From: Catenulispora sp. GP43
GTDB lineage: Bacteria; Actinomycetota; Actinomycetes; Streptomycetales; Catenulisporaceae
Length of the DNA: 64,000 nucleotides
Assembly (NCBI RefSeq): GCF_041260665.1
Contig: NZ_JBGCCT010000009.1
Location: forward strand, 248,001-312,000
Direction of reading: 5' to 3'
Made by a program: the position numbers and the translations under genes. Under the pieces are notes generated by a model. That model did not search any database. It worked only from the letters and a program-made list of their open reading frames with translations, and was not told the origin of the DNA. Shown here piece after piece: positions 40,596 through 49,757 of the stretch (its first letter is position 1; every line of letters starts with the position of its first letter).

Positions 40596-41671
40596 CCGCG
40601 CTCCCAGAAGCTCGGGCCGACCGGCTCCCGGAAGTCGCTCACGGCGACCAGGTTGCCGTCGGCGTCGACCGTGATCGGCAGCTGCGGCAGCGACCGCGCG
40701 GCCGGGCCGAAGATGACCTTACCGTCGTCGGACAGGTCGAATGTCGACTGGTGGCACGGGCACAGCATGTGGTGCGTCTGCTGCTCGTACAGCGCCACCG
40801 GGCAACCGACGTGGGTGCAGATCTTGGAGAACGCCATGACGCCGTCCACCGACCAGTCCCACTGCTTCTTCTTCTGCGCCTCGGAGCCCTTCAGCGCCTC
40901 CTGGGGCAGCCGGACGACCAGCACCGCGGACTTGGCGAGGTTGTCGATCCGCTCCTCGGGGACGTCGTTCAGGCTGGCCGGGTTGGCCAGCGCGAGCGTG
41001 CCCACCGTGACGTCGGAGACCTTCAGCGGCTGGCCGGTGTTCGGGTTGACCAGCTTCTCGCCCGGGGCCCACAGGGTGTGCCGCAGGCTGTCACCCGGCA
41101 GCGGGCCGAGGTCGCGCAGCAGCCAAATCGCCGGCAGCGGAAGCACCAGCATCGCAGTCAGCAGGGAGCGCCGGATGAGCGGGTACTTGGTGATGCCGGA
41201 GTCCGCGACGCCCTGCTTGAACTCCGAGACCGCGAACGCGGTGGACTCGGGGTCCGACTTCATCAGGTGCCGCTCCTGGACCAGGTCCACGTCGGTCATC
41301 AGGGTACGGGCCCAGTGGATGGCCCCGCCGCCCAGCGCCAGGAACGCGAAGCCCAGGCACAGGCCCAGAGCCAGGTTGTTCATGTTCACGGTGCCCAGGC
41401 CCGTGAAGGTGTGCACCCTCGTGTTCGGCACGAAGGTGTAGCACACCATCGACCCGATGATGCCCACGATCGAGATCAGGAACAGCAGGGCGACCTGGCG
41501 CTCGGCGCGCTTGGCGGCCTTGGGGTCGAGGTCGGTGACCCGGGGCCGGTGCGCCGGCAGACCCGGGTCCTGGAAGGGGTCGTCCGCCACGGCGTCCTTG
41601 GTCAGGGTGCCGTTGCCCGACCCACCGGTGTTCTCTGGCAGGTGGTCCGTTTCCATGTCCCGATCAGTCAT
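40592..41671 (-). CDS. qcrA: cytochrome bc1 complex Rieske iron-sulfur subunit
   Basis: A 359-residue Rieske protein with three predicted N-terminal membrane helices (about 62-80, 100-120, 165-185), the actinobacterial arrangement. The [2Fe-2S] ligands are in CTHVGCPVALYE and CPCHQSTFDLSD (C-x-H and C-x2-H, near residues 295 and 313). It transfers electrons from quinol to the diheme QcrC. Start chosen at the ATG at 41671, which overlaps the 3' end of qcrC by 8 bases; an upstream in-frame reading would run into qcrC. It overlaps qcrB by four bases. Confidence 0.96.
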   Translation of the reverse strand: MTDRDMETDHLPENTGGSGNGTLTKDAVADDPFQDPGLPAHRPRVTDLDPKAAKRAERQVALLFLISIVGIIGSMVCYTFVPNTRVHTFTGLGTVNMNNLALGLCLGFAFLALGGGAIHWARTLMTDVDLVQERHLMKSDPESTAFAVSEFKQGVADSGITKYPLIRRSLLTAMLVLPLPAIWLLRDLGPLPGDSLRHTLWAPGEKLVNPNTGQPLKVSDVTVGTLALANPASLNDVPEERIDNLAKSAVLVVRLPQEALKGSEAQKKKQWDWSVDGVMAFSKICTHVGCPVALYEQQTHHMLCPCHQSTFDLSDDGKVIFGPAARSLPQLPITVDADGNLVAVSDFREPVGPSFWERG

Positions 41672-42533
41672 TGTCGGTCGCGTCCTTCCCGGTGGTCGCC
41701 TCGAAGTGCGCGACACGGGCGCGGGACGCCTTGGTGGTGTGCGCGCCGATCCAGCAGGCGAACACGATCAGCAGGCCCAGCACGATCGTCCAGACGAACA
41801 GACCCTCGGAGACCGGGCCGATCGCGCCCAGGTCCAGGCCGCCGGGGTTCGGGCCGTAACGGGTGTTCAGCAGGTACGCGATGATGTCCTTCTTGTCCTG
41901 CGGGGTCATCACGTGGTCGTTGAAGATCGGCATGTTCTGCGGGCCGGTGAGCATGGCCTCGTAGATGTGCTTGGGCGAGGTCTCCTTCAGCGACGGCGCG
42001 TACTTGCCGTCGGTCAGGGCACCGCCGGCGCCGGAGACGTTGTGGCACTGCGAGCAGTTGCTGCGGAACAGCACACCGCCGTTGGAGACACTGGCGGCGT
42101 CGTTCGGGTCGGCGGCGTACGCCGACTCGTCCGGGACGGCCGGGCCGGCCCCGAGCGAGCTGATGTACGCGGCCATGTCGTCGATCTCGTCCTGCGTGAA
42201 GACCGGCGGCTTGCTGGGGGCCTGCGGGCCGATCTGCTGCGCGGGCATGCGGCCGGTGCCGACCTGGAAGTCGACGGCGGCGGCGCCGACTCCGATCAGC
42301 GACGGGCCCGAGCCCTGCACGCCCTGACCGTTCAGGTTGTGGCAGGAGGAGCACGAGGACTGGAAGAGCTTCTGGCCTGAGGCGATCTGGTCCGCGGTGT
42401 AGGCCGACGAACCAGCCGCCGACGCCGTGGATGAGCCCAGGGTGGCGTAGGCCGCGCCGATCATGGCCAGCGCGAAGAAGAGGACGACGAACGCGGCCAG
42501 CGGATGGCGCCGTCGTGCCGAAAGCGTGTTCAC
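41664..42533 (-). CDS. qcrC: cytochrome bc1 complex diheme cytochrome c subunit
   Basis: A 289-residue protein with a signal/anchor helix at residues 9-35, two c-type heme domains (CSSCHNL near 66 and CSQCHNV near 165) and a C-terminal membrane helix (about 250-270). The second heme replaces a soluble cytochrome c and hands electrons directly to the CuA centre of CtaC within the supercomplex. The start is the GTG preceded by AAGGA; the frame open further upstream lacks a site. Confidence 0.96.
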   Translation of the reverse strand: MNTLSARRRHPLAAFVVLFFALAMIGAAYATLGSSTASAAGSSAYTADQIASGQKLFQSSCSSCHNLNGQGVQGSGPSLIGVGAAAVDFQVGTGRMPAQQIGPQAPSKPPVFTQDEIDDMAAYISSLGAGPAVPDESAYAADPNDAASVSNGGVLFRSNCSQCHNVSGAGGALTDGKYAPSLKETSPKHIYEAMLTGPQNMPIFNDHVMTPQDKKDIIAYLLNTRYGPNPGGLDLGAIGPVSEGLFVWTIVLGLLIVFACWIGAHTTKASRARVAHFEATTGKDATDND

Positions 42534-42568
42534 GACAGAGGATTCCTTACCGATTCCACTGGTCCGGA

Positions 42569-43189
42569 CTACTTCATGATGTAGATGACGAAGAACAGGC
42601 CGATCCACACCACGTCGACGAAGTGCCAGTAGTAGGACACGACGATCGCGGAGGTGGCCTGATCATGGGTGAATCGCTTGGCGAGGTAGGTCCGGCCCAG
42701 CACCAACAGGAACGCGAGCAGCCCGCCGGTGACGTGCATGCCGTGGAACCCGGTCGTGAGGTAGAACACCGACGTCCACGCGTTGTGGCCGATCGTGTAG
42801 TTCTCCTTCACCAGGGCCGAGTACTCCCAGACCTGACCGGCCACGAAGACCGCGCCCATGATGAACGTGAGGATGAACCAGCTCCGCAGCTTCCGCACGT
42901 CCCCACGCTCGGCCGCGAACACGCCCATCTGGCAGGTGACCGAGGACAGCACCAGGATGGTGGTGTTCGGTACGGCCAGGGACATGTTCAGGTGCTTGGC
43001 CTGCTGAACGAAGTAGGCCGACCCGTGCACCGATCGGATCGTGAAGTACATCGCGAACAGCGCCGCGAAGAACATCAGTTCCGAGCTCAGCCAGACGATC
43101 GTTCCGACGCTGACCAGGTTCGGCCGGTTGGGCAGGCGGTGGGCCTGCCCCGCTTGAGTAGTTGCAGTTGCTGTCGCCACGGCCGCCAT
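42569..43189 (-). CDS. ctaE: cytochrome c oxidase subunit III
   Basis: A 206-residue membrane protein with five hydrophobic segments, the short five-helix form of subunit III. Signature stretches are [29 protein letters not shown] and [12 protein letters not shown], then [20 protein letters not shown] at the C-terminus. It stabilises subunit I of the aa3 oxidase. It heads the ctaE-qcrC-qcrA-qcrB operon with 35 bases to qcrC. The upstream 300 bases hold a tRNA-like remnant and a hairpin. Confidence 0.97.
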   Translation of the reverse strand: MAAVATATATTQAGQAHRLPNRPNLVSVGTIVWLSSELMFFAALFAMYFTIRSVHGSAYFVQQAKHLNMSLAVPNTTILVLSSVTCQMGVFAAERGDVRKLRSWFILTFIMGAVFVAGQVWEYSALVKENYTIGHNAWTSVFYLTTGFHGMHVTGGLLAFLLVLGRTYLAKRFTHDQATSAIVVSYYWHFVDVVWIGLFFVIYIMK

Positions 43190-43535
43190 TATGTCGTCAC
43201 CCCATGGCGGCTCCGCGCCGGGGGTGGGTGTTAAGGAACCAGTGTCCTGTGTGTATGGGGCCGATCGAGTTAACGAAGGCCCGGATCCAGGGGTTCCCGG
43301 GCCGTTTCGGACACGCTCGGTATGCCGCCTCTACCAGCTGAGCGACGGTTGCCGGGCTCGCCGCGCCGACATGTCCGATCTGCGTAAAAGCGACCGGAGG
43401 CCGGGCTCTGGTCCGGACGGGTGAGGCCGGCCGGGCCCGGCGGGATCCCGGAGTTCGGCGGGCCCGGCCGAACCCGCCGGATCGGCGCCCTGACCGTCTG
43501 GAAGCCGAGCTTGTACGCCGAGTAAGCTCGGCCCC
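43190..43535. other. intergenic region with a tRNA-like remnant and hairpin
   Basis: On the minus strand, bases around 43353-43325 read like the D-arm of a tRNA (TCGCTCAGCTGGTAGAG), followed by a weak five-pair stem, but no TTCRA T-loop or acceptor pairing follows. GGCCCGG (43278-43284) and CCGGGCC (43297-43303) form a hairpin. An 8-bp repeat, CCGAGCTT/AAGCTCGG (43505-43531), overlaps the TAAGCT -10 of the plus-strand gene at 43536. Confidence 0.5.
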
Positions 43536-43976
43536 ATGAACAACCAGCACGGCAACGCTGGTAGTGCCAGCGAGACCGCCATCAAAGTCCTCATCTACAG
43601 CGACGACTCCACCACCCGGGAGAAGGTCGTGCTGGCGCTCGGGCGCCGGGTGGCGGCCGACCTGCCGCCGATCAAGACGCACGAGTTCGCGACGCCGGCC
43701 GCCGTGGTCAACGCCGTGGACAAGGGCGGCTTCGACATCCTGATCCTGGACGGCGAGGCCACCCCGGCCGGCGGCATGGGCGTGTGCCGGCAGCTCAAGG
43801 ACGAGATCTACCAGTGCCCGCCGATCCTGGTGCTCACCGGGCGCCCGCAGGACGGCTGGCTGGCCACCTGGTCGCGGGCCGAGGCGTGGACGCCGCACCC
43901 GATCGACCCGGTCGCCCTGGCAGACTCGGTCGCGGAGTTGGTCCGGGCCCGGCTCGCCAAGCGCGTCGCCGCGTAG
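43536..43976 (+). CDS. receiver-like (response regulator fold) protein
   Basis: A 146-residue single-domain protein with the CheY-like fold: KVLIYSDDSTTREKV (acidic pair), FDILILDGEATPAGGMG (the phospho-acceptor Asp position), ILVLTGRPQDG (Thr) and AWTPHPIDPVALADSV at the last strand, where the conserved Lys of the KP motif is His. The loss of Lys suggests an altered or phosphorylation-independent receiver. No histidine kinase or output domain is present. It lies between ctaE and trpD, divergent from ctaE. The ATG is seven bases after TAAGCT (leaderless). Confidence 0.8.
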   Translation: MNNQHGNAGSASETAIKVLIYSDDSTTREKVVLALGRRVAADLPPIKTHEFATPAAVVNAVDKGGFDILILDGEATPAGGMGVCRQLKDEIYQCPPILVLTGRPQDGWLATWSRAEAWTPHPIDPVALADSVAELVRARLAKRVAA

Positions 43977-44061
43977 GGTTCCGCTGCGGAGGAGCCCTGG
44001 GCCGCCCAGGCCCCGGGCCGCTTCTCCATCTGAGATTCACCCCTTTGAGCGTTCCGCTGAG

Positions 44062-44112
44062 CGGATCACGCCCGGGGTTATCGGATCATGCACTGGGTTG
44101 ACCGGATCATGC
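44062..44112 (+). promoter_or_regulatory. three direct repeats in the trpD upstream region
   Basis: CGGATCACGC (44062), CGGATCATGC (44082) and CGGATCATGC (44103) are spaced 20 and 21 bases apart, about two helical turns, just upstream of the trpD ribosome binding site. The arrangement suits a cooperatively binding regulator. Confidence 0.5.
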
Positions 44113-44135
44113 ACAGAGACGGAGGCGAACCGCCG

Positions 44136-45185
44136 ATGACCGAGCAGCGCACCTGGCCCGAGCTCCTGTCGGCGGTTCTGCGCCGCGAGGACCTGTCCGT
44201 CCAGGACGCGGCCTGGGCCATGGACCGGGTCATGACCGGCGAGGCCACCCCGAGCCAGGTCGCGGGCCTGGCGGTGGCGCTGCGCGCCAAGGGCGAGGCG
44301 GTCGACGAGATCGAGGGCTTCGTCCGCTCGATGTACAAGCACGCGCTGCTCATCGACGTCCCCGGGGCCACCGTGGACATCGTCGGCACCGGCGGCGACC
44401 GCGCGCACACCGTGAACATCTCCACGATGTCGGCCATCGTCGCGGCCGGCGCGGGCGCCACGGTGGTCAAGCACGGCAATCGGGCCTCGTCCTCCTCCTC
44501 CGGCGCCGCGGACGTGCTGGAGCGGCTCGGCGTCCGCCTGGACCTGGCACCGGAGGCGGTGGCCCAGGTCGCCAAGGAGGTGGGCATCACCTTCTGCTTC
44601 GCCCCGGTCTTCCACGCCTCCCTGCGCCACGCGGGCGTCCCCCGCAAGGAACTGGCGATCCCGACCTTCTTCAACTTCCTGGGCCCGCTGACCAACCCGG
44701 CGCGGCCCAAGGCCGGCGCGGTCGGCGTCTTCGACGAGCGCATGGCCCCGGTCGTGGCCGGCGTGTTCGCCCGCCGCGGCGTGGAGGCCCTGGTCTTCCG
44801 CGGCGACGACGGCCTGGACGAGATCTCGGTGGCCACCACCACCACGGTCTGGACCGCCACCGGCGGCCAGGTCCGCCGCGAGGTCTTCGACCCCCGCGAC
44901 GTCGGCATCGAGTACTCCCCGGTCACCGCCCTGCGCGGCGCCGACCCGGAGTTCAACGCCGGAGTCGCCCGCCGCATGCTGGCCGGCGAGCAGGGCGCGG
45001 TACGCGACGCGGTGCTGCTGTCCTCGGCCGCGGCACTGGCGGCGCTGGAGCCCTCCGGCGAGCCGGTGACGGCACGGCTGGGCGCGGGCCTGTCCAAGGC
45101 CGCGGAGGCGATCGATTCGGGGGCCGCCGAGCGGGTGCTGGCGAAGTGGGTCGAGGTGTCGGAGCGGTTGGTGCGGGAGCGGTAG
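44136..45185 (+). CDS. trpD: anthranilate phosphoribosyltransferase
   Basis: A 349-residue enzyme of tryptophan synthesis that joins anthranilate to PRPP. Signatures are [17 protein letters not shown] (PRPP-binding glycine loop, about 85-101), [47 protein letters not shown] and GDDGLDEIS (the metal-binding DE). Start at the ATG preceded by GGAGG; an in-frame ATG 48 bases upstream lies within the direct repeats. As in mycobacteria (Rv2192c), trpD sits apart from other trp genes and next to ctaE. Confidence 0.96.
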   Translation: MTEQRTWPELLSAVLRREDLSVQDAAWAMDRVMTGEATPSQVAGLAVALRAKGEAVDEIEGFVRSMYKHALLIDVPGATVDIVGTGGDRAHTVNISTMSAIVAAGAGATVVKHGNRASSSSSGAADVLERLGVRLDLAPEAVAQVAKEVGITFCFAPVFHASLRHAGVPRKELAIPTFFNFLGPLTNPARPKAGAVGVFDERMAPVVAGVFARRGVEALVFRGDDGLDEISVATTTTVWTATGGQVRREVFDPRDVGIEYSPVTALRGADPEFNAGVARRMLAGEQGAVRDAVLLSSAAALAALEPSGEPVTARLGAGLSKAAEAIDSGAAERVLAKWVEVSERLVRER

Positions 45186-45249
45186 AGGCGGTTTCGGGTG
45201 CCCGCTGATTGTGGGTGCCCGCCGGTCGCCTGGGCGGACACCTGCGAGG

Positions 45250-45966
45250 TCAGAACTCCAGGTCGGACCAGCTGATGGCGATGGGGAACGGCTCGTCGGT
45301 CAGGACCGCGTCACGGCTGAGCCCGGATTCCCAGTACGCGACCTGTGCGTACCGGCCGTGGTACTCCCCCAGACGCCACTGCTCGATCGACTCGACAGCC
45401 GAGTCATCGGGCTTCAGCCGCACGATCCAGTAGTGCTTGATCCCGGAACGCGCGTATTGAGTCATCTTCGACTCGAAGCCGGTATCCGGATTGTCCTGCC
45501 CGGTGTCGGTCGCCTGGCTGGACTTCGACACGATCTCGACCACGAGCAGCACATCCTTCGCCCACAGCTTTTCCTCGGACTCCACGCAGCGGTAGGCGAG
45601 GACATCGGGGCGGCGCACTGTGGAACGTGGGACCTCCCACAGCCGGGTGTCCACGTCGTAAGAGACCGTCAAGCACGGATGCGCTCCGGCGCGCACCGCC
45701 TTCTTGGCCGCGTCCTCGATCGCGTTCGCCAGCCGGCGTGAAGCAAGCTGGTGGCCCCGGCTGCCGGACTCGCGCCGGATCAGGCGGCCGTTGTCAAGCT
45801 CGTGATCCCGGCAGAAGTCCTCGGGGATGTGCTCCCACATCTCCAGGGTGACGCCGTCGAGCAGGCCGGCCCACTCCACCAGGCTGAAGGCGGCCCAGAG
45901 CTCTGCCGACTTCTCCAGGTCTGCGACCTGAGGCGGAGGCGGTTCGTAGTTCATAGCGACTGTCAT
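45250..45966 (-). CDS. Uma2-family putative endonuclease (DUF820)
   Basis: A 238-residue protein of the PD-(D/E)xK-fold DUF820/Uma2 family. Motifs are RRPDVLAYR (Asp), LVVEIVSKSS (Glu-x-Ser) and FESKMTQYARSGIKHYWIV, the Lys/Tyr-containing C-terminal block. The family is abundant in actinobacteria and cyanobacteria and is often near mobile DNA, although none is visible here; its biological role is unsettled. The ATG at 45966 comes eight bases after TAGCCT; another Met is four codons on. The N-terminal 30 residues are unlike other members. Confidence 0.85.
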   Translation of the reverse strand: MTVAMNYEPPPPQVADLEKSAELWAAFSLVEWAGLLDGVTLEMWEHIPEDFCRDHELDNGRLIRRESGSRGHQLASRRLANAIEDAAKKAVRAGAHPCLTVSYDVDTRLWEVPRSTVRRPDVLAYRCVESEEKLWAKDVLLVVEIVSKSSQATDTGQDNPDTGFESKMTQYARSGIKHYWIVRLKPDDSAVESIEQWRLGEYHGRYAQVAYWESGLSRDAVLTDEPFPIAISWSDLEF

Positions 45967-46039
45967 ACCCCAAAAGGCTAGCCACGCCCTCTGACAGGAC
46001 GTGGCCAACCGATTGCGGACTGCGACCGAGCGCTGAGGC

Positions 46040-47386
46040 CTACTGCCCCTGCACCCCCGCCCCCGAACCCTTCAACCACTGGCTCCAGCTCAGGTTCCAG
46101 TCGTCGAACCCCGGGTTCGGGTTCGTGGTCACGTTCGACTTGGTGTTCGCCGACTGCAGCACGTCCACCACGTCGCCGATCTTCACCGTGTTGAAGAACC
46201 ACGCCGCGTCGTCCAGGCTCATGCCGATGCAGCCGTGGCTGCTGTTCACGCGGCCGAACTTGCCGTCGTTCCACGGGGCGGCGTGCACGAAGGTGCCGGA
46301 CGAGGTGAGCTTCACCGCGTCCTGGACCTTCAGGTCGTAGAAGTCCGAGGCGTCGGTGAAGTTCACCGAGGCCGAGGTCATCTGCAGCGAGGCGTCCTTC
46401 TCCAGGACCACCATCTTGCCGCTCCAGGTCGGGTGCTTGGGGACCTCGCCGGCGCTGACCGGGATGGTGCGCAGGACCTGGCCGTTCTTGGTGACGGTCA
46501 TCTTGTCCTTCACCAGGTCCACGGTGCTTATCACCGAGTCGCCGATGGTGAAGGAGAAGTCCTTGGTGAACGAGCCGTAGGTGGTCTCGCCGGCCTTCAC
46601 GCCGTTCAGGCCCAGGTGCACCTGCACCTTGGTGCCCGGCTGCCAGTAGCTCTGCGGGCGCCAGTCCGCCTCGGTGTCGCTGCGCCAGTTCCAGGCGCCG
46701 TCCACGTGCGGGGTGGTGGTGACGGTCATCGCCTTCTCGACGGCCGCGCGGTCCTTCTCGTTCGGCGCGTTGGTGAAGAAGACCGCGACCGGCTGGCCGA
46801 CGCCGACCGTGGTGCCGTTGTCCGGGACGTAGTGGTCCAGACCGAGGCGCTTGCCCGGGGTCAGGGTGGTGAACTTCGAGGTGGTGGTCTTCTCGCCCCC
46901 GGAGCCGTCCTGCGCCTTCACCACGACCGTGTAGGTGCTGGAGATCGCCAGGTTGCCCGTGGAGGCCCAGGAGGAGCCGTCGGCGGCCAGGGCCCCGGCC
47001 ACGGTCTTGCCGGAGGCGTCGGCGGCCGTGACACTCTCCAGCTTGCCGTTGACGGCGGCCACCTGGATGCCCTTGCCGGGGTCGGCGCCCTGGGTGCCGT
47101 CCGCGGGACTGGCCGAGAGCGTCATCGGCTGCGCGGCGGAGGACGAGGGGGCAGCGGCGCCGTTCGCACCGCCGGAGGACCCGGACGAGGCGGTCTGCCC
47201 GTCCCCCACCGGCGCCGCCGCGGTCTTGCCGCCCGACGAGCCGCCGCACGCGCCCGCCAGCAGCGCCACCGCCGCCGCGGACGCCGTCCACTGCGCGGCG
47301 CGCCGCCACCGGCGTCCTCCGCCCGCGGTGCCACCGTGCCCGATCTGGTGTGCCACGAGTCCCTCCCGTTCCACGTGAGCTGTCAT
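46040..47386 (-). CDS. L,D-transpeptidase lipoprotein (Ig-like domains plus YkuD)
   Basis: A 448-residue exported lipoprotein. A cytosolic basic start and hydrophobic segment end at the lipobox LAGAC (Cys near residue 47). A Ser/Gly/Ala-rich linker follows, then two Ig-like domains (about 85-190 and 195-280), then the YkuD catalytic domain with VHAAPWNDGKFGR and SHGCIGMS (His and Cys about residues 385-389), and a C-terminal LSWSQWLKG tail. It matches the LdtMt2-type architecture. It forms 3-3 cross-links in peptidoglycan outside the membrane, a step insensitive to most penicillins. AAGGG lies about 10 bases before the ATG. Confidence 0.93.
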   Translation of the reverse strand: MTAHVEREGLVAHQIGHGGTAGGGRRWRRAAQWTASAAAVALLAGACGGSSGGKTAAAPVGDGQTASSGSSGGANGAAAPSSSAAQPMTLSASPADGTQGADPGKGIQVAAVNGKLESVTAADASGKTVAGALAADGSSWASTGNLAISSTYTVVVKAQDGSGGEKTTTSKFTTLTPGKRLGLDHYVPDNGTTVGVGQPVAVFFTNAPNEKDRAAVEKAMTVTTTPHVDGAWNWRSDTEADWRPQSYWQPGTKVQVHLGLNGVKAGETTYGSFTKDFSFTIGDSVISTVDLVKDKMTVTKNGQVLRTIPVSAGEVPKHPTWSGKMVVLEKDASLQMTSASVNFTDASDFYDLKVQDAVKLTSSGTFVHAAPWNDGKFGRVNSSHGCIGMSLDDAAWFFNTVKIGDVVDVLQSANTKSNVTTNPNPGFDDWNLSWSQWLKGSGAGVQGQ

Positions 47387-47498
47387 ACCTTCAAGCCCTT
47401 GATGATCCTTACGTCTTACACCGGGATAGACGCCGCGGGGGCGTTGTGCGTTGCGCCTGATCTCGAAAGAAGGTCGTCTCGTGACATTCCTGGGACAC

Positions 47499-47543
47499 AA
47501 AAAAGAGCCGGGCCCCGGATCGCTCCGAGGCCCGGCCCCTTTT
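47499..47543. terminator. bidirectional terminator after ctaF
   Basis: GCCGGGCC (47507-47514) pairs with GGCCCGGC (47529-47536), with an inner CGGA/TCCG stem. It is flanked by A6 on the left and TTTT on the right, so it can end transcription in both directions. It closes the ctaC-ctaD-ctaF operon on the minus strand. Confidence 0.9.
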
Positions 47544-47583
47544 CTACAGCTTCAGCGGACTGCCCTTCGGCAGCCGCGCCGGT

Positions 47584-48003
47584 TCAGTGCTCCGCACCGA
47601 CCTCGCCGTACCGGTTGTTCTCGCGCCGGTAGTACTCGAACACCAGCCCGATCACCGAGTAGGCGCCGAACGGCACCGCGATCAGCAGCAGCCACCATCC
47701 GAAGATGATGCCCATGAAGGCGATCGCCGCGGACCCCGCGGTGTACAGCGGCCACCAGGAGTGCGGGGAGAAGAAGCCGAGTTCGCCGGCCATCTCCGCG
47801 ATCTCCGCGTCGTCGCGGTCCTCCGGGCGCGGTCCGATGCGGATCGCGGTGAAGTACAGGTAGAACCACACCAGCGCGCACAGGCCGAAGGCCATCGACA
47901 GGGCGGTGGTGCCGACCGTGTCCTTGGACAGGAACCAGTACACCGGGATGTCGATGATCAGGAAGATCGCGACGAACCCGAAGAGTTTGGCTTCGACCTT
48001 CAC
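47584..48003 (-). CDS. ctaF: cytochrome c oxidase subunit IV (actinobacterial type)
   Basis: A 139-residue membrane protein with four hydrophobic segments: [39 protein letters not shown], then [21 protein letters not shown] and its continuation. The soluble loop [12 protein letters not shown] and the [12 protein letters not shown] motif are typical of actinobacterial CtaF. Its ATG overlaps the ctaD stop (ATGA), so it is translated with ctaD. It is a structural subunit of the aa3 oxidase. Confidence 0.95.
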   Translation of the reverse strand: MKVEAKLFGFVAIFLIIDIPVYWFLSKDTVGTTALSMAFGLCALVWFYLYFTAIRIGPRPEDRDDAEIAEMAGELGFFSPHSWWPLYTAGSAAIAFMGIIFGWWLLLIAVPFGAYSVIGLVFEYYRRENNRYGEVGAEH

Positions 48004-49757
48004 TTGGCACCGTCCTCCGTGTCAGTCCCGGTCGTGTCCTGGGTCTCCTGCCGCGCGGACGCCGGCTTGGCGGCGGCCACCGCGGGCTTCTTGCCGTGCC
48101 CGTGGCCCAGGTCCAGGGCCGCGACCTCGGGGTGGTGCAGGTCGAAGGCCGGGGATTCGGAGCGGATGCGCGGCAGCGAGGTGAAGTTGTGCCGCGGCGG
48201 CGGGCAGGACGTGGCCCACTCCAGGGAGCGGCCGTAGCCCCACGGGTCGTCGACCGTGACCTTCTTGCCGCGCTTGGCGGTGATGTACACGTTGTACAGG
48301 AAGGGCAGGGTCGAGGCGCCCAGGACGAACGAGCCGATCGAGGAGATCGTGTTCAGCGTGGTGAACCCGTCGCTGGCCAGGTAGTCCGCGTAGCGGCGGG
48401 GCATGCCCTCGGCGCCGAGCCAGTGCTGCACCAGGAAGGTGGTGTGGAAGCCGACGAACAGGATCCAGAAGTGGATCTTGCCCAGCCGCTCGTCCAGCAT
48501 CTTGCCCGTGAACTTCGGCCACCAGAAGTAGAAGCCGGCGTTCATCGCGAACACCACGGTGCCGAACAGCACGTAGTGGAAGTGCGCGACCACGAAGTAC
48601 GAGTCCTGCACGTGGAAGTCGATCGGCGGGGAGGCCAGCAGCACGCCGGTCAGACCGCCGAACAGGAAGGTGACCAGGAAGCCCACCGACCACAGCATCG
48701 GCGTGTCGAAGCTCAGCGAGCCGCGCCACATGGTGCCGATCCAGTCGAAGAACTTGATGCCGGTGGGCACCGCGATCAGGTACGACATGAAGGCGAAGAA
48801 CGGCAGCATCACCGCGCCGGTGGTGAACATGTGGTGCGCCCACACCGTCACCGACAGGCCGGCGATCGACATCGTCGCCATCACCAGGGTGTTGTACCCG
48901 AAGATCGGCTTGCGGCTGAAGACCGGGATGATCTCGGAGATGATGCCGAAGAACGGCAGCGCGACGATGTACACCTCGGGGTGTCCGAAGAACCAGAAGA
49001 GGTGTTGCCACAGCAGCGCCCCGCCGTTGTCGGCCTCGAAGATCTGCGCCCCGAGCCGGCGGTCGGCCTCCAGCGCGAACAGCGCGGCGGCCAGCACCGG
49101 GAACGCCATCAGGACCAGCACCGCGGTCAGCAGGATGTTCCAGGTGAAGATCGGCATGCGGAACATCGTCATGCCGGGCGCGCGCATGCACACGATGGTG
49201 GTGATGAAGTTGACGCCACCGAGGATGGTGCCGAAGCCGGACAGCGCCAGACCCATGATCCACATGTCCGCGCCGATGCCCGGGGAGTGGATCGCGTCGG
49301 TCAGCGGCGAGTAGGCGAACCACCCGAAGTCCGCGGCGCCCTGCGGGGTGAGGAAGCCGCCGACGGCGATCAGCGAGCCGAACAGGAACAGCCAGTAGGC
49401 GAACATGTTCAGCCGCGGGAAGGCCACGTCAGGGGCGCCGATCTGCAGCGGCACGATGACGTTCGCGAACCCGATGAACAGCGGGGTGGCGAACATCAGC
49501 AGCATGATCGTGCCGTGCATGGTGAACGCCTGGTTGAACTGCTCGGTGGTCAGGAACTGCAGACCCGGCCGGGCGAGCTCGGCGCGCATCAGCAGGGCCA
49601 GCAGGCCCCCGATGCCGAAGAAGCAGAACGACGTGATGAGGTACATGTACCCGATCACCTTGTGGTCGGTGGACGTCAGCCACTTGACCACGATGTTGCC
49701 GGGGACACGGCGCTCGTACGGCGCGCTGACAGCGCGCGGTTCACTGATGGCCGTCAC
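48000..49757 (-). CDS. ctaD: cytochrome c oxidase subunit I
   Basis: A 585-residue, twelve-helix heme-copper oxidase subunit. Ligands are the heme a His in FTMHGTIM (near 82), [10 protein letters not shown] with the His-Tyr cross-link pair, the two CuB His in WAHHMFTTG, and the heme pair HFHYVLFG. The K- and D-channel residues lie in conserved contexts. A Lys/Ala/Thr-rich C-terminal tail of about 40 residues is not part of the core. GTG start overlapping the ctaC stop (GTGA). It reduces oxygen to water and pumps protons. Confidence 0.97.
   Translation of the reverse strand: MTAISEPRAVSAPYERRVPGNIVVKWLTSTDHKVIGYMYLITSFCFFGIGGLLALLMRAELARPGLQFLTTEQFNQAFTMHGTIMLLMFATPLFIGFANVIVPLQIGAPDVAFPRLNMFAYWLFLFGSLIAVGGFLTPQGAADFGWFAYSPLTDAIHSPGIGADMWIMGLALSGFGTILGGVNFITTIVCMRAPGMTMFRMPIFTWNILLTAVLVLMAFPVLAAALFALEADRRLGAQIFEADNGGALLWQHLFWFFGHPEVYIVALPFFGIISEIIPVFSRKPIFGYNTLVMATMSIAGLSVTVWAHHMFTTGAVMLPFFAFMSYLIAVPTGIKFFDWIGTMWRGSLSFDTPMLWSVGFLVTFLFGGLTGVLLASPPIDFHVQDSYFVVAHFHYVLFGTVVFAMNAGFYFWWPKFTGKMLDERLGKIHFWILFVGFHTTFLVQHWLGAEGMPRRYADYLASDGFTTLNTISSIGSFVLGASTLPFLYNVYITAKRGKKVTVDDPWGYGRSLEWATSCPPPRHNFTSLPRIRSESPAFDLHHPEVAALDLGHGHGKKPAVAAAKPASARQETQDTTGTDTEDGAK

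Noticed and set aside
38589-41441. A 950-codon plus-strand frame opposite qcrB and qcrA
   Set aside because: It is the antisense of two well-conserved respiratory genes and reads as low-complexity charged sequence, including through the helicase terminator.
43270-43360. A tRNA gene on the minus strand upstream of ctaE
   Set aside because: A D-arm-like sequence and a weak anticodon-like stem exist, but position 33 is not T, there is no TTCRA T-loop and no acceptor stem partner, so it is not a functional tRNA; kept only as a possible remnant.
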